NCBI GenBank assembly: GCA_963818505.1
Contig: CAWFSJ010000001.1
Span: forward strand, 806,001 to 870,000
Reading direction: 5' to 3'
DNA length: 64,000 bases
Origin: JADKAV01 sp963818505
GTDB lineage: Bacteria > Actinomycetota > Actinomycetes > S36-B12 > UBA10799
Positions 36,564 to 45,998 of this stretch are shown in pieces. Within the stretch, counting starts at the first letter, position 1. Each line of letters starts with the position of its first letter. The notes under the pieces are model-generated. The model saw only the letters and a program-made list of their open reading frames with translations, made no database searches and was not told the origin of the DNA. The position numbers and the translations under genes were made by a program.

Positions 36564-37279
36564 CGGCGGTCCGTCAGAACGACAACAGTGTCCAACGAGG
36601 TCATCCCGGTCACCGGCTCGGTCCAGGCCGTGCGTCCGGAGGTCGCCTGCGGATCGACGCCTTGCAACGTTCCGACCTGCAGATCTGCCGGAATCCCCTC
36701 ACGAAGCGTGGATCCCAGCGTGAATACCCGGTCTCCGGTTTGGATCCGGGCCGCAGGGTTGAGCACGTCGACCCGGATCGGGGCCCCCATGCCGGTACCC
36801 GAGGCGACCCCCATCTCCTTGCTGGGCAGCACTCGAACGCCGACTGCGCTGCGCGGATCGGTGACCAACTGCACGGTCGCTGCATCTGCGGACACCCGGG
36901 TCACGGTGCCGACCAGCCCGCCCGCAGCGAGGACCGCATTGCCGACTTGCACACCCCGATCGGATCCCGTGTCGATCGTGACCTCGGCTCGCGCCCCGGA
37001 GATGTCGGCGGCGATCACTCTGGCGTCTGCGGTACTCCAGCCGGGCGGGACGGCGATACTGGCGGTCGCCACAGATCGGGCCGCCGGGTCGGAGAACTGC
37101 TCCACGTCGCGAGCCCAGGCGCCGAAGGGGGCGAATACCGCTGTGGCTGTGCGCTGCAGGGGTGTCACCACCGACTGGGCCGTGGCCCGCATCGCCGTGT
37201 CCGAGGCCCGCAGGTCCCACAGGATCAGGGCCAGTGACACGACGACGAGGATCGTAACGACGTTGCGGGTACGGGTCAT
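36560..37279 (-). CDS. mreC: Rod-shape determining protein MreC
   Basis: A 239-residue protein. A membrane anchor lies at residues 7-22, a helical stretch of about residues 35-65 could be a coiled coil, and beta-barrel segments follow with GVQVGNAVLAAGGLVGTVTRV and TGDRVFTLGSTLREGIPADLQVG-type motifs. MreC is periplasm-facing and activates PBP2/RodA. It starts four bases after mreB. Confidence 0.93.
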   Translation of the reverse strand: MTRTRNVVTILVVVSLALILWDLRASDTAMRATAQSVVTPLQRTATAVFAPFGAWARDVEQFSDPAARSVATASIAVPPGWSTADARVIAADISGARAEVTIDTGSDRGVQVGNAVLAAGGLVGTVTRVSADAATVQLVTDPRSAVGVRVLPSKEMGVASGTGMGAPIRVDVLNPAARIQTGDRVFTLGSTLREGIPADLQVGTLQGVDPQATSGRTAWTEPVTGMTSLDTVVVLTDRR

Positions 37280-37283
37280 GGGC

Positions 37284-38330
37284 TCAGAAGGACGGTTCGA
37301 TCAGCAGCAGGCGCCGGACACGGTTGATGTTCTCCGCGCACCGACCTGCCCCGTCGACCACGCACAGGTCCGCCTGCGCAGCGCGGCGCACCGGCAAGCC
37401 GAGATCGTGTTCGAGTCGCTCCGGCAGTCCCTGCAGCAGCGCCGCTCCCCCGGTGATCACTAACCCGTTCTCCACGAGATCACCTGCGACCTCCGGGGCG
37501 GTGGCGTCGAGAACCCTGCGCACCGCTGCCAGCATCTCCTCGATGGGCCGCTGCAATGCCTTGCGCACATGGGAGGCGGACAGTTCGATCTCCTTGGGCA
37601 GGCCGGTGCGGGTGTCCTGCCCGTGAACTGCCATCGTCGGCATGGCTTCGATGGGCACCGCCGCACCCAGTTGGATCTTGACCTGCTCGGCGCTGACCTC
37701 CCCGATGCGCATGTCGAAGTGCTCGGCAAGGTAGTCGATGATCCCCTGGTCGAGGTCCCGGCCACCTTGGCGCAGGCTGGCGCCGGAGACGATCCCGCCG
37801 AGTGCCACCACCGCGATCTCCGTGCAGCCCGCCCCCATGGACATCACGAAGTGGCCTTGGGTCTCGTGGATCGGCACATCCGCCCCGATGGCGGCCGCCA
37901 GGGCCGTGGGCAGCAGGAAGACCTGTCGGGCACCCGCGGCGTAGGCGGCGTCGCGCACGGCACGCTGCTCGACACCGGTCAGATGCGACGGGACGTTGAT
38001 CACCAAGCGTGGTCGGCTGATCAAGGAGCGGCCGTGGGCGCTTTGCACGAAGTAGCGCAACATCCGCTCAGTGGCGTCGTAGTGACGGATGACCCCGTGA
38101 TCGAGGGGTTCGATCACCTCGATCTGCTCGGGTGCCCGGCCGAGCATCTGCTTGGCCTGTTCCCCTACCGCCACGACCTCGCCCTCGCGGATCGCCACCA
38201 CCGAGGGTTCATCCAGGACAACGCCGGCGCCACGGGTGTAGATGCGCGTGCGGGAGGTGCCGAGGTCGATGGCAAGTTCGCGTCCCAGGCCCAGTCGGGG
38301 CCGCGGTCGTGAATCCGCCAGCAGAGCCAT
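37284..38330 (-). CDS. mreB: Rod-shape determining protein MreB
   Basis: A 348-residue actin homologue with AIDLGTSRTRIY (phosphate 1), VPSHLTGVEQRAVRDAA, SMGAGCTEIAVVALGGIV (phosphate 2) and ENGLVITGGAALLQGLPE (adenosine). It forms membrane-bound filaments that guide wall elongation. The basic N-terminal extension and the Thr-to-Ala-like changes in phosphate 2 are slightly divergent from E. coli MreB. MreB is absent from mycobacteria and corynebacteria, so its presence helps place the organism. Confidence 0.95.
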   Translation of the reverse strand: MALLADSRPRPRLGLGRELAIDLGTSRTRIYTRGAGVVLDEPSVVAIREGEVVAVGEQAKQMLGRAPEQIEVIEPLDHGVIRHYDATERMLRYFVQSAHGRSLISRPRLVINVPSHLTGVEQRAVRDAAYAAGARQVFLLPTALAAAIGADVPIHETQGHFVMSMGAGCTEIAVVALGGIVSGASLRQGGRDLDQGIIDYLAEHFDMRIGEVSAEQVKIQLGAAVPIEAMPTMAVHGQDTRTGLPKEIELSASHVRKALQRPIEEMLAAVRRVLDATAPEVAGDLVENGLVITGGAALLQGLPERLEHDLGLPVRRAAQADLCVVDGAGRCAENINRVRRLLLIEPSF

Positions 38331-38366
38331 TCAACCTCCCACTGATGTGCGCTCCATCGTACGTAG

Positions 38367-38390
38367 ACCCCACGACACCTCGCGTGGGGT
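38367..38390 (-). terminator. Hairpin between ndk and mreB
   Basis: ACCCCACG (38367-38374) pairs perfectly with CGTGGGGT (38383-38390) over an eight-base loop, in the gap after the ndk stop. No U-tract follows on the minus strand, so attenuation of read-through into mreB is as likely as full termination. Confidence 0.4.
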
Positions 38391-38407
38391 TTGAAGGAAT
38401 GGAACCC

Positions 38408-38818
38408 TTACAGCCCGGGGAAGAACAGGGCGATCTCTCGTGCGGCCGACTGCGGGGAGTCGGACCCGTGCACGATGTTGCGGCCCATCTCAGTGGCAAG
38501 GTCCGCGCGGATCGAGCCGGGGGTCGCGTCCACGGGCTTGGTGGCGCCCATCATCGTGCGCCAAGCGGCAATCGCATCCTCGCCCTCGATGACGCCGGCG
38601 ACCAGCGGCCCGGAGGTGATGAATTCGACGAGGTCCGCGAAGAAGGGCTTCCCCTCGTGTTCGCCGTAGTGGGCGCGTGCGGTCTCCGCCTCGAGGGTGC
38701 GCAGTTCCAGGGCCACCAATGTGAACCCCTTGCGCTCGATGCGGGATAGCACCTCACCCACGAGACTGCGTTCGACGCCGTCGGGCTTGACAAGGATCAG
38801 GGTGCGTTCGATGGCCAT
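38408..38818 (-). CDS. ndk: Nucleoside diphosphate kinase
   Basis: A 136-residue protein starting ERTLILVKPDGVERSLVGEVLSRIE, with the active-site histidine in NIVHGSDSPQSA. Full-length and typical. It balances NTP pools by phosphate transfer. It lies downstream of folC and the DUF4233 gene, the same order as in mycobacteria. Confidence 0.97.
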   Translation of the reverse strand: MAIERTLILVKPDGVERSLVGEVLSRIERKGFTLVALELRTLEAETARAHYGEHEGKPFFADLVEFITSGPLVAGVIEGEDAIAAWRTMMGATKPVDATPGSIRADLATEMGRNIVHGSDSPQSAAREIALFFPGL

Positions 38819-38841
38819 GGAACAAGGGTAAGGGCGCAGTT

Positions 38842-39159
38842 TCAGCCCTGCGCACGGGCTGCGTCTGCGGCGTCGGCCTTCCGCCCGAAATAGACCGCAG
38901 TCGCCCACAAGCCCGCAAAGATCAGCGCCAGGGGTATGGCGATCGGCGTGAAGAAACTGGCCAGCACGCTGATGACCTGGACCGTCGTGCCCACGACGAT
39001 GTCGCCGCGGCGAGCGGTTGCAGCGCCGATGATCGACAGGACCAGCAGCAAGCCTGCCACCCAGCCGCCGAAACCCGGCCGCAGTGCGGCGGTCACCGGG
39101 ATCGCCAGGGCGAACACCACCGCCTGGAAGATCAAGGTCGCCGAACCGATCACTCTCAT
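38842..39159 (-). CDS. DUF4233 membrane protein
   Basis: A 105-residue protein with about three or four membrane helices and an Ala/Asp-rich tail. It lies between folC and ndk, exactly where DUF4233 genes (such as Rv2446c) are found, and begins MRVIGSATLIFQAVVFALA, matching that family. Function unknown. The ATG overlaps the folC stop as ATGA. Confidence 0.85.
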   Translation of the reverse strand: MRVIGSATLIFQAVVFALAIPVTAALRPGFGGWVAGLLLVLSIIGAATARRGDIVVGTTVQVISVLASFFTPIAIPLALIFAGLWATAVYFGRKADAADAARAQG

Positions 39160-40481
39160 GAGCGGGCCCAGCTCCTGGCCATACCAGCGGTGACCACAGA
39201 GCCGGTGGCCACCACACACCCGTCAGACCCGGCCAGCCTCCGGCCCTCTTCCATTGCGGAGGCGAAGTCGTCGACGACATGGATGTTCGCAGCCCCCCAG
39301 TGCTGGCCGGCCAGCTCGGCCAACCGCTCGGTGGGCAGGCAACGGGGGGAATCGTTGTGCGTCACCACGATCTCGTCGACCGTCACGGCCAGCGAGGACA
39401 GCATCGCGTCCACGTCCTTGTCGCCGAGGATCGCCACGACGGCCACCAGCCGGTTGAACTGGAAGGACTGCGGAAGTGCCACGGCCGTGGCGTGCATCCC
39501 GTGGGGGTTGTGGGCCGCGTCGGCCAGCGTGAGGGGGTGGCGACCGATGACTTCGAGGCGGCCCGGCGAATGCACCGACCCCAACGCTTCAGCCACGATC
39601 TCAGGCTCGGGTAAGCGATGCAGGAAGGCATGGACCGCGGCGAGCGCCAAAGCGGCGTTGTCCGCCTGGTGGCGACCATGCAGTGAAAGGAAAACCTCTT
39701 CGTAGACATGGTCTGCGACCCGGATCGTGACGACCTGTCCCCCGACGGCCAGTCCGCGTGAGACCAGTTCGTAGTCCAGGCCTGCCAGCAGCACGCGGGC
39801 ACCGACGTCGTCGGCGGCCTGCATCAGCACTGCCAGCGCCTCGGGCTCCTGCTGGGCAAGGGCCACGGTCGCGCCGGCCTTGATGATCCCGGCCTTCTCC
39901 GAGGCGATCTGCGCCAAGGTGTCGCCAAGGTACTCGGTGTGGTCCATCCCGATCGGGGTGATGACCGCCACGTCAGCCTTGTTGACGTTCGTCGCGTCCC
40001 AGCGTCCACCCATCCCTGTCTCCACGACGGCCACGTCTACGGGTGCGTCCGCGAAGAGGGCGTACCCCATGCCGGTGATCACCTCGAACATCGTCATGGG
40101 CGGACCCCCGTCGGCGACCGATTCGGCGTCCACCATCTGCAGGTACGGCTCGATCTGGCGATAGATCTCGACGAACTGCTCGGTTGACACCGGCTGTCCA
40201 TCCACCTCGAGTCGCTCAGTCAGGTCGCGCAGTGCAGGGCTGGTCATCAGTCCGGTCCGCAGACCCATCGCACGCAAGAGACTCTCGATGATCCGGGCCA
40301 CGCTGGTCTTGCCGTTGGTTCCGGCGATGTGGATCATCGATGAGGTGAGCTGCGGGTCTGCTAGGAGGTCGCAGAGTCGCTGCTCCCGGCTGAGGTCGGG
40401 GGCGATCTTGTGCTCGGGCCAGCGGGCGAGCAGAGCCCGATGCACCGCCTCGAACTCGGCGGCGGGGTGTGCGGCAGTCAC
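39156..40481 (-). CDS. folC: Folylpolyglutamate / dihydrofolate synthase
   Basis: A 441-residue Mur-ligase-fold enzyme. The P-loop is in IHIAGTNGKTSVARI, followed by TGMGGRWDATNV, ITPIGMDHTEYLG and HSPGRLEVI. It adds glutamate to folates and in many bacteria also makes dihydrofolate. The GTG at 40481 (VTAAHPAAEF) is chosen. A start at 40541 would run into the promoter region of the divergent TolB-like gene. Confidence 0.94.
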   Translation of the reverse strand: MTAAHPAAEFEAVHRALLARWPEHKIAPDLSREQRLCDLLADPQLTSSMIHIAGTNGKTSVARIIESLLRAMGLRTGLMTSPALRDLTERLEVDGQPVSTEQFVEIYRQIEPYLQMVDAESVADGGPPMTMFEVITGMGYALFADAPVDVAVVETGMGGRWDATNVNKADVAVITPIGMDHTEYLGDTLAQIASEKAGIIKAGATVALAQQEPEALAVLMQAADDVGARVLLAGLDYELVSRGLAVGGQVVTIRVADHVYEEVFLSLHGRHQADNAALALAAVHAFLHRLPEPEIVAEALGSVHSPGRLEVIGRHPLTLADAAHNPHGMHATAVALPQSFQFNRLVAVVAILGDKDVDAMLSSLAVTVDEIVVTHNDSPRCLPTERLAELAGQHWGAANIHVVDDFASAMEEGRRLAGSDGCVVATGSVVTAGMARSWARS

Positions 40482-40585
40482 CGCCTCAGGGTACGCCGGG
40501 GCATTTCGCGCGTAGACTTGACATGCGGTCACGTGCCGCATCAGCGTCGGGTGGCCGCCGTCCAGGGGGACGGGAGGTGGACGCC

Positions 40586-42175
40586 ATGTTGCGTGGGATC
40601 ACCGCGATCGCAGTGCTCGCGCTCGTCAGTCCGATCACACCGGTTGTGGCCAAGGCCCCGCCACCTGGACACACGGTCGTTCTCACCGTCAAGGGCGTGC
40701 CGAAAGCGGCGAAGGCCACCATCGTGCTCAAGGGCCCCAAGATGGCTCACAAGTCGGTGAAGACTCATGGCAATCGCACGGTGCGTCATCTCAAGCCCGG
40801 CACGTACCGGGTCCTACCGCGCAGGCTGACCCTGTCGGACGGCACCTGGAAAGGCACATCGCGCCCGAAGATGGTGACGGTGACAAAGCGGAAGGGCGCA
40901 CGAGTCCGGATCACGTACTCGGTAATCCCACCGTCGGTCCCCCCGGACGACAACCCCGCGGATCCGCCCGAGAAACCGTTCCCCACCACCTCAGCGCCTT
41001 CATCGGTGACGCTGGCATCCAGGACCCCGACCGGCACATCCGGGGACAAGCAATCGTTGGATCCGACGTGGTCCCCGGACGGGCAGTACGTGGCGTTCAG
41101 TTCCTGCGCGACCAATCTCAATGGCACGGCTGACAGTTGGTGTTACATCTACAAGGCCCATCAGCCCGATGGCGTGGTCAACAGGGTGCCCAACACCCGC
41201 ATGGACAACATCTATGACTGGGGCGGCGAGCCGGCCTGGTCCCCCGACGGAACGCGGATCGCCTTCACCACGATGATCAAACTGATGATTGGCGACACAG
41301 ACACGAACAAGGACGTGTACGTGGTCTCGGCGGCTGGGACCGGCCCCCAGCGGGTGTCGCAGACCCAGACCGGCGCCAACATGACGGGGTCCCCGGCAGC
41401 AGCACACGACCCGCAGTGGTCACCCGACAGCACGCGGGTCATGTTCCGGTCCTCAGCCACGAACCTCGCAAGCGCAGTGGGCAACGTGTTCATCAAGACC
41501 CTGACCAGCGGGGCCGTGGCCCAGACCGGTGCCGGGGAACGCACTGAAGGAGCGCGGTGGTCCATCGATGGCCGGATCGCGTTCACGGCGGGCAAGGAGG
41601 TGTTCAACCCGGCGACCACCGACTGGGATCGTTCCTACGACGTGTACGTCGCACTGGGCAACGGGGCGGGCGTGTCGCAGGCGACCGATGACCACGCGGC
41701 CTGGGGAGCTCCCACTTGGAGCCCGGCCGGCGTGCTGGCCTACGCGACCAGCGCCGCGCGACTGTCTTCGGACACCAACGAGGCGCAGGACGTGTACACG
41801 ACCACGGGTCTGCGAGTATCCACCGGACCGGCCGGCGAGCAGAGTCTGTGGGCAGCCAGCGATCCCGTCTGGTCGCCGGACGGGCAGAAGGTCGCCTACG
41901 TGGCCACCGGCAACGGGCCCTCGACCATCTTGGTCAAGAACCTGAGCAATGCATCCGTCACCCAGCTCATCGATCCGACGAACGGCACCGCGTGCGGCGC
42001 ATATGACGTCGATGAGGAGTCCGGGCAGCGGTACTGCACGCAGACCGTCTACTACGAGGCCGGCAATCCTGTCTGGTCCCCGGACAGCAAGCGGGTCGCG
42101 TTCTGGTCCACGTACCCGGATCTGGTGCCCGGCGACACCAACGACACCGCGGACGTGTTCGTAGCCACGCTCTAG
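40586..42175 (+). CDS. Secreted TolB-like beta-propeller protein
   Basis: A 529-residue protein. A signal peptide (about 1-22, ending VVAKA) is followed by a Lys/Thr/Arg-rich beta domain (25-110), a Pro/Asp linker, and a propeller with at least six PD40-type repeats of the form WSPDGxxVAF. TolB-like propellers bind proteins or sugars outside the cell; no enzyme motif is seen and the partner is unknown. GGGAGGTGG precedes the ATG at 40586. A TAGACT box at 40513-40518 may drive it. A longer frame from 40469 overlaps folC and is rejected. Confidence 0.82.
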   Translation: MLRGITAIAVLALVSPITPVVAKAPPPGHTVVLTVKGVPKAAKATIVLKGPKMAHKSVKTHGNRTVRHLKPGTYRVLPRRLTLSDGTWKGTSRPKMVTVTKRKGARVRITYSVIPPSVPPDDNPADPPEKPFPTTSAPSSVTLASRTPTGTSGDKQSLDPTWSPDGQYVAFSSCATNLNGTADSWCYIYKAHQPDGVVNRVPNTRMDNIYDWGGEPAWSPDGTRIAFTTMIKLMIGDTDTNKDVYVVSAAGTGPQRVSQTQTGANMTGSPAAAHDPQWSPDSTRVMFRSSATNLASAVGNVFIKTLTSGAVAQTGAGERTEGARWSIDGRIAFTAGKEVFNPATTDWDRSYDVYVALGNGAGVSQATDDHAAWGAPTWSPAGVLAYATSAARLSSDTNEAQDVYTTTGLRVSTGPAGEQSLWAASDPVWSPDGQKVAYVATGNGPSTILVKNLSNASVTQLIDPTNGTACGAYDVDEESGQRYCTQTVYYEAGNPVWSPDSKRVAFWSTYPDLVPGDTNDTADVFVATL

Positions 42176-42225
42176 TTGTTACGCCCGCGCCGACCAGCGG
42201 CGTCCGTGGCCCCGGCGTGGGCGAA

Positions 42226-42231
42226 TAGACT
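42226..42231 (+). promoter_or_regulatory. -10 box of a leaderless promoter (valS)
   Basis: TAGACT ends eight bases before the ATG at 42240. No ribosome site is visible between them. Confidence 0.5.
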
Positions 42232-42239
42232 TCGGCATT

Positions 42240-44774
42240 ATGAACAACCCCCGGATTCCCGACCGGCCCAGCGTCGACGGCCTCGACGGCAAGTGGGCGT
42301 CACAGTGGCACGACAGCCGGTTGTACGCCTTCGACCGGACCCGGACCCGCGACGACATCTACAGCATCGACACCCCACCCCCGACCGTCAGCGGTTCGCT
42401 GCACGTCGGGCACGTCTTCAGTTACACCCACACCGACTGCATCGCGCGGTACAAGCGCATGCGCGGGTTCGAGGTGTTCTACCCGATGGGCTGGGACGAC
42501 AACGGCCTTCCCACCGAACGGCGGGTGCAGAACTACTTCGGCGTGCGCTGCGACCCCTCCCTGCACTACGACCCGGACCTCGAGGTGCAGACAGGGTCCA
42601 AGACCCAGGTCCCCGTCTCACGGCGCAACTTCGTCGAACTGTGCGAAAGGCTCACCGAGGAGGACGAGAAGGTCTTCGAGGACCTGTGGCGGCGCCTCGG
42701 ACTGTCGGTGGACTGGGAGCACAACTACCAGACGATCGACGAGCGGGCCCGCGCGGTTTCCCAACGGGCGTTCCTGCGCAACCTGGCTCGCGGCGAGGCC
42801 TACCAGTCCGAGGCCCCCACCCTTTGGGACGTCACGTTCCGCACGGCGGTCGCGCAGGCCGAACTCGAGGACCGCGAGCGACCCGGCGCCTACCACCGGG
42901 TCGGGTTCCACCACGGCGACGACCGCGTGTTCATCGAGACCACCCGGCCGGAGTTGCTCGCCGCTTGCGTGGCCCTGGTCGCCCATCCCGACGACGAGCG
43001 CTACCAACCCCTCTTCGGCCAGTCCGTCACGACTCCGGTGTTCGGGGTGGAGGTCCCGGTTGTGGCCCATGAACTGGCCGACCCGGAGAAGGGGTCCGGC
43101 ATCGCCATGATCTGCACGTTCGGTGACACCACCGACGTGACGTGGTGGCGCGAGCTGCAACTGCCCACCCGGCCGATCGTCGGCTGGGACGGCCGGGTCA
43201 TCCCCGGCGTTCCGGAATGGATCACGACCGACGAGGGTCGCGCCGCGTACGAGGCGATCTCCGGCACCACGATGTTCACTGCCAAAGAGCGCATGGCCGA
43301 ACTGCTGCGAGAGTCCGGTGACCTGGTGGGGGACTTGAAGCAGATCACCCATCCAGTCAAGTTCTTCGAGAAGGGCGACAAGCCGCTCGAGATCGTGACG
43401 ACGCGGCAGTGGTACATCCGCAACGGCGGCCGCGACGAGGACCTGCGGGCGGCCTTGATCGCTCGTGGCTCCGAACTGGACTGGCACCCACCCCACATGC
43501 AGGTCCGATACCGGACGTGGGTCGAGGGCCTCAATGGCGACTGGTTGATCTCACGCCAGCGGTTCTTCGGCGTGCCCATCCCGGTCTGGTACGCGTTGGA
43601 CTCCGAGGGCAACCCGGACTACAGCCAAGTACTCGTGCCCGACGAGTCGTTACTGCCCGTCGACCCCTCCGACCAGGTCCCGGCTGGCTACACCGAGGAC
43701 CAGCGCGGCAAGGCGGGCGGCTTCATGGCCGACCCCGATGTCATGGACACCTGGGCCACGAGTTCGCTCACGCCGCAGATCGCGGGGGGCTGGGAATATG
43801 ACACGGACCTGTGGAAGCGGGTCTACCCCATGGACCTTCGTCCGCAGGCACACGAGATCATCCGCACCTGGCTGTTCTCCAGCGTCGTGCGCGCCCATCT
43901 CGAGGATGACTGCCTGCCCTGGAAACACGCCGCCATCAGCGGCTGGATCCTCGACCCGGATCGCAAGAAGATGTCGAAGTCCAAGGGCAACGTAGTCACC
44001 CCCATGGGACTGCTCGACCAGCACGGCGCCGACGCGGTTCGGTACTGGGCCGCGAGCGGGCGTCCGGGTACCGACACCGCCTTCGACGAGGCCCAGATGA
44101 AGGTCGGACGGCGATTGGCGATCAAGATCCTCAACGCCTCGAAGTTCGCCCTGTCGTTCGCGGGCGATCCGGATGCGCCCGTCACCGAACCGCTGGACCT
44201 CGCCATGCTGGCTGGGCTGCGAGACGTGGTCGCTTCGGCCACCGCGGCCTTCGAGGACTACAACTACGCCCGGGCGCTGGAATTGGCGGAGTCCTTCTTC
44301 TGGTCCTTCTGCGACGACTACATCGAGTTGGTCAAGGAGCGCGCGCACGGAGCTCACGGGCAGGAACAGGCAGCATCGGCTGGGGCGGCATTGGCACATG
44401 CCCTCTCGGTGCAACTACGCCTGTTCGCCCCGATCCTGCCGTTCGTGACCGAGGAGGTCTGGTCGTGGTGGCAAGAGGGCAGCGTTCACGCCGCCACATG
44501 GCCACAACCCGAGGAACTCCCCGACGGCGGCGACCCCGACATCCTGTCGGCCGCCGGTCAGGTGCTTTCGGCCATGCGCAAGGTCAAGAGCGACAACAAG
44601 GTCTCGATGCGCGCGCGCCTGGCCCATTGTGTGGTCAAGGCGCCAGCTGAGCAGATCGCCCTGGTCGAGGCGGCACGGACCGACCTCGAAGCTGCCGGCG
44701 GCGTGGACACCCAACTGCGCACCGACGCCAGCGACACGTTCGAGGTCATCGCGGAACTGGCCGACCGGGCTTGA
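42240..44774 (+). CDS. valS: Valyl-tRNA synthetase
   Basis: An 844-residue class I synthetase. The HIGH-type motif is HVGH in SGSLHVGHVFSY, KMSKSKGN lies near residue 580, and a full editing domain is present between them. The C-terminal coiled-coil of longer ValRS is short, fitting the actinobacterial form. It charges tRNA-Val in the cytosol. Transcription probably starts at the ATG (leaderless). A palindromic repeat follows 44 bases after the stop. Confidence 0.98.
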   Translation: MNNPRIPDRPSVDGLDGKWASQWHDSRLYAFDRTRTRDDIYSIDTPPPTVSGSLHVGHVFSYTHTDCIARYKRMRGFEVFYPMGWDDNGLPTERRVQNYFGVRCDPSLHYDPDLEVQTGSKTQVPVSRRNFVELCERLTEEDEKVFEDLWRRLGLSVDWEHNYQTIDERARAVSQRAFLRNLARGEAYQSEAPTLWDVTFRTAVAQAELEDRERPGAYHRVGFHHGDDRVFIETTRPELLAACVALVAHPDDERYQPLFGQSVTTPVFGVEVPVVAHELADPEKGSGIAMICTFGDTTDVTWWRELQLPTRPIVGWDGRVIPGVPEWITTDEGRAAYEAISGTTMFTAKERMAELLRESGDLVGDLKQITHPVKFFEKGDKPLEIVTTRQWYIRNGGRDEDLRAALIARGSELDWHPPHMQVRYRTWVEGLNGDWLISRQRFFGVPIPVWYALDSEGNPDYSQVLVPDESLLPVDPSDQVPAGYTEDQRGKAGGFMADPDVMDTWATSSLTPQIAGGWEYDTDLWKRVYPMDLRPQAHEIIRTWLFSSVVRAHLEDDCLPWKHAAISGWILDPDRKKMSKSKGNVVTPMGLLDQHGADAVRYWAASGRPGTDTAFDEAQMKVGRRLAIKILNASKFALSFAGDPDAPVTEPLDLAMLAGLRDVVASATAAFEDYNYARALELAESFFWSFCDDYIELVKERAHGAHGQEQAASAGAALAHALSVQLRLFAPILPFVTEEVWSWWQEGSVHAATWPQPEELPDGGDPDILSAAGQVLSAMRKVKSDNKVSMRARLAHCVVKAPAEQIALVEAARTDLEAAGGVDTQLRTDASDTFEVIAELADRA

Positions 44775-44818
44775 GCCGCTGCGGCCGCCGGTTCGGCCCG
44801 GCCGCCGGTTCGGCGTTG

Positions 44819-44905
44819 GTTAGAGGTTGTGCTGTTGGTTAGAGGTTGTGCTGTTGGTTAGCGAATCCACGCGTGGTTTCGCTAACGAGGACCACAACCT
44901 CTAAC
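44819..44905. repeat. Palindromic intergenic repeat, copy 2, with one extra 19-bp unit
   Basis: The core palindrome is 44838-44905, 34 bases each side of ACGCGT (44869-44874). The left arm carries GTGCTGTTGG where the right arm, read as its complement, carries GTGGTCCTCG, so the stem has an internal mismatch block. One additional 19-bp unit (TTAGAGGTTGTGCTGTTGG) precedes the core at 44819. It lies between valS and the tocopherol-cyclase-like gene. Confidence 0.9.
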
Positions 44906-44964
44906 GAACGGCCCGGCGGGGGCTCCCACTTTCGCACCGGCCCGTGCACTGGCAGGCTGGGCTG

Positions 44965-45957
44965 GTGCGCAGAGTCCTCAAACCGGCCGGTTACCACGGC
45001 GACGGCCGACGTTCGAAGTACTTCGAGGGCTGGTACGTCAAGCTGGTCGATGCCGCCCAGGACGCCCGGCTTGCGCTGATCCCAGGGGTCTTCCTGGCCC
45101 CCGAACCGGACGGTCCCCATGAGGCTTTCGTGCAGGTTCTCGACGGCGCCTCGGGCCGCAGTTGGTACGTGCCGTATCCGATGTCCGAGTTCACGGCCAA
45201 CACTGACGCGTTCGCCGTGCAGGTCGGTCCCAACCGTTTCTCCACCGGCGGAGTTGTGCTGGATCTGCCGGAGGCTGGCCTGTCTGGGCGGGTCGACTTC
45301 GAGCAGCCATTGGATCCGTGGCCGGTCAGTTGGCGCTCGCCGGGTGCCATGGGTTGGTACGCCTGGATGCCGTTCATGGAGTGCTACCACGGGGTGGTGT
45401 CCTTCGGCCACGGGTTGAACGGGCAGGTGGTTCTGGACGGCGAGCCGCTGGAGTTCACAGGTGGTCGCGGGTACATCGAGAAGGACTGGGGGCAGGCATT
45501 CCCAGACGGGTACGTGTGGATGCACTCCAACCACTTCGCCGACCCATCGGTGAGCCTGATGGCGTCGGTGGCGACCATCCCCTGGCTGCGTGGCAGCTTC
45601 CAGGGACTGCTGATCGGTCTGCGTCACGATGGCCGGCTCTACCGCTTCGCCTCATACACCGGGGCCAAGGTCCAGGAACTGCGCATGGACGACGAGCACG
45701 TCTGGCTCGACGTGCGGGGCAGAGACGGGACGCTTCTGCGGATCAAGGCCACTCGACCCGGTGGGGCGTTTCTGCATGCCCCAATTCGCACCGAGATGCA
45801 CAAGCGGGTCGAGGAGACCCTTGATTCCGTTATTGGAGTGCAGCTCATCGCCGCCGATGCAACGGTTCTACTGGACGACGAGGGCACCTCATCCGGCCTG
45901 GAAGTTCACGGAAACGTCGACCGCCTCATCGGCATGGGGAGCGGACCGAAAGCCTAA
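44965..45957 (+). CDS. Tocopherol cyclase-like family protein
   Basis: About 330 residues, with the family's opening YFEGWYVKLVD, an early IPGVFL strand, then MPFMECYHGVVSF, GRGYIEKDWGQAFPDGYVWMHSN and the C-terminal HGNVDRLIG. These match the lipocalin-like tocopherol cyclase family found in bacteria that make no tocopherol, so the substrate is unknown. A CAGGCT box six bases before the GTG at 44965 suggests a leaderless start; GTG 44944 is an alternative. Confidence 0.85.
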   Translation: MRRVLKPAGYHGDGRRSKYFEGWYVKLVDAAQDARLALIPGVFLAPEPDGPHEAFVQVLDGASGRSWYVPYPMSEFTANTDAFAVQVGPNRFSTGGVVLDLPEAGLSGRVDFEQPLDPWPVSWRSPGAMGWYAWMPFMECYHGVVSFGHGLNGQVVLDGEPLEFTGGRGYIEKDWGQAFPDGYVWMHSNHFADPSVSLMASVATIPWLRGSFQGLLIGLRHDGRLYRFASYTGAKVQELRMDDEHVWLDVRGRDGTLLRIKATRPGGAFLHAPIRTEMHKRVEETLDSVIGVQLIAADATVLLDDEGTSSGLEVHGNVDRLIGMGSGPKA

Positions 45958-45986
45958 GGAACCTAGCATCACCGCCGGTATTGATC

Positions 45987-45992
45987 TACCCT
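45987..45992 (+). promoter_or_regulatory. -10 box of a leaderless promoter (secreted orphan)
   Basis: TACCCT ends six bases before the ATG at 45999, with only cytosines between and no ribosome site. Confidence 0.5.
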
Positions 45993-45998
45993 TCCCCC

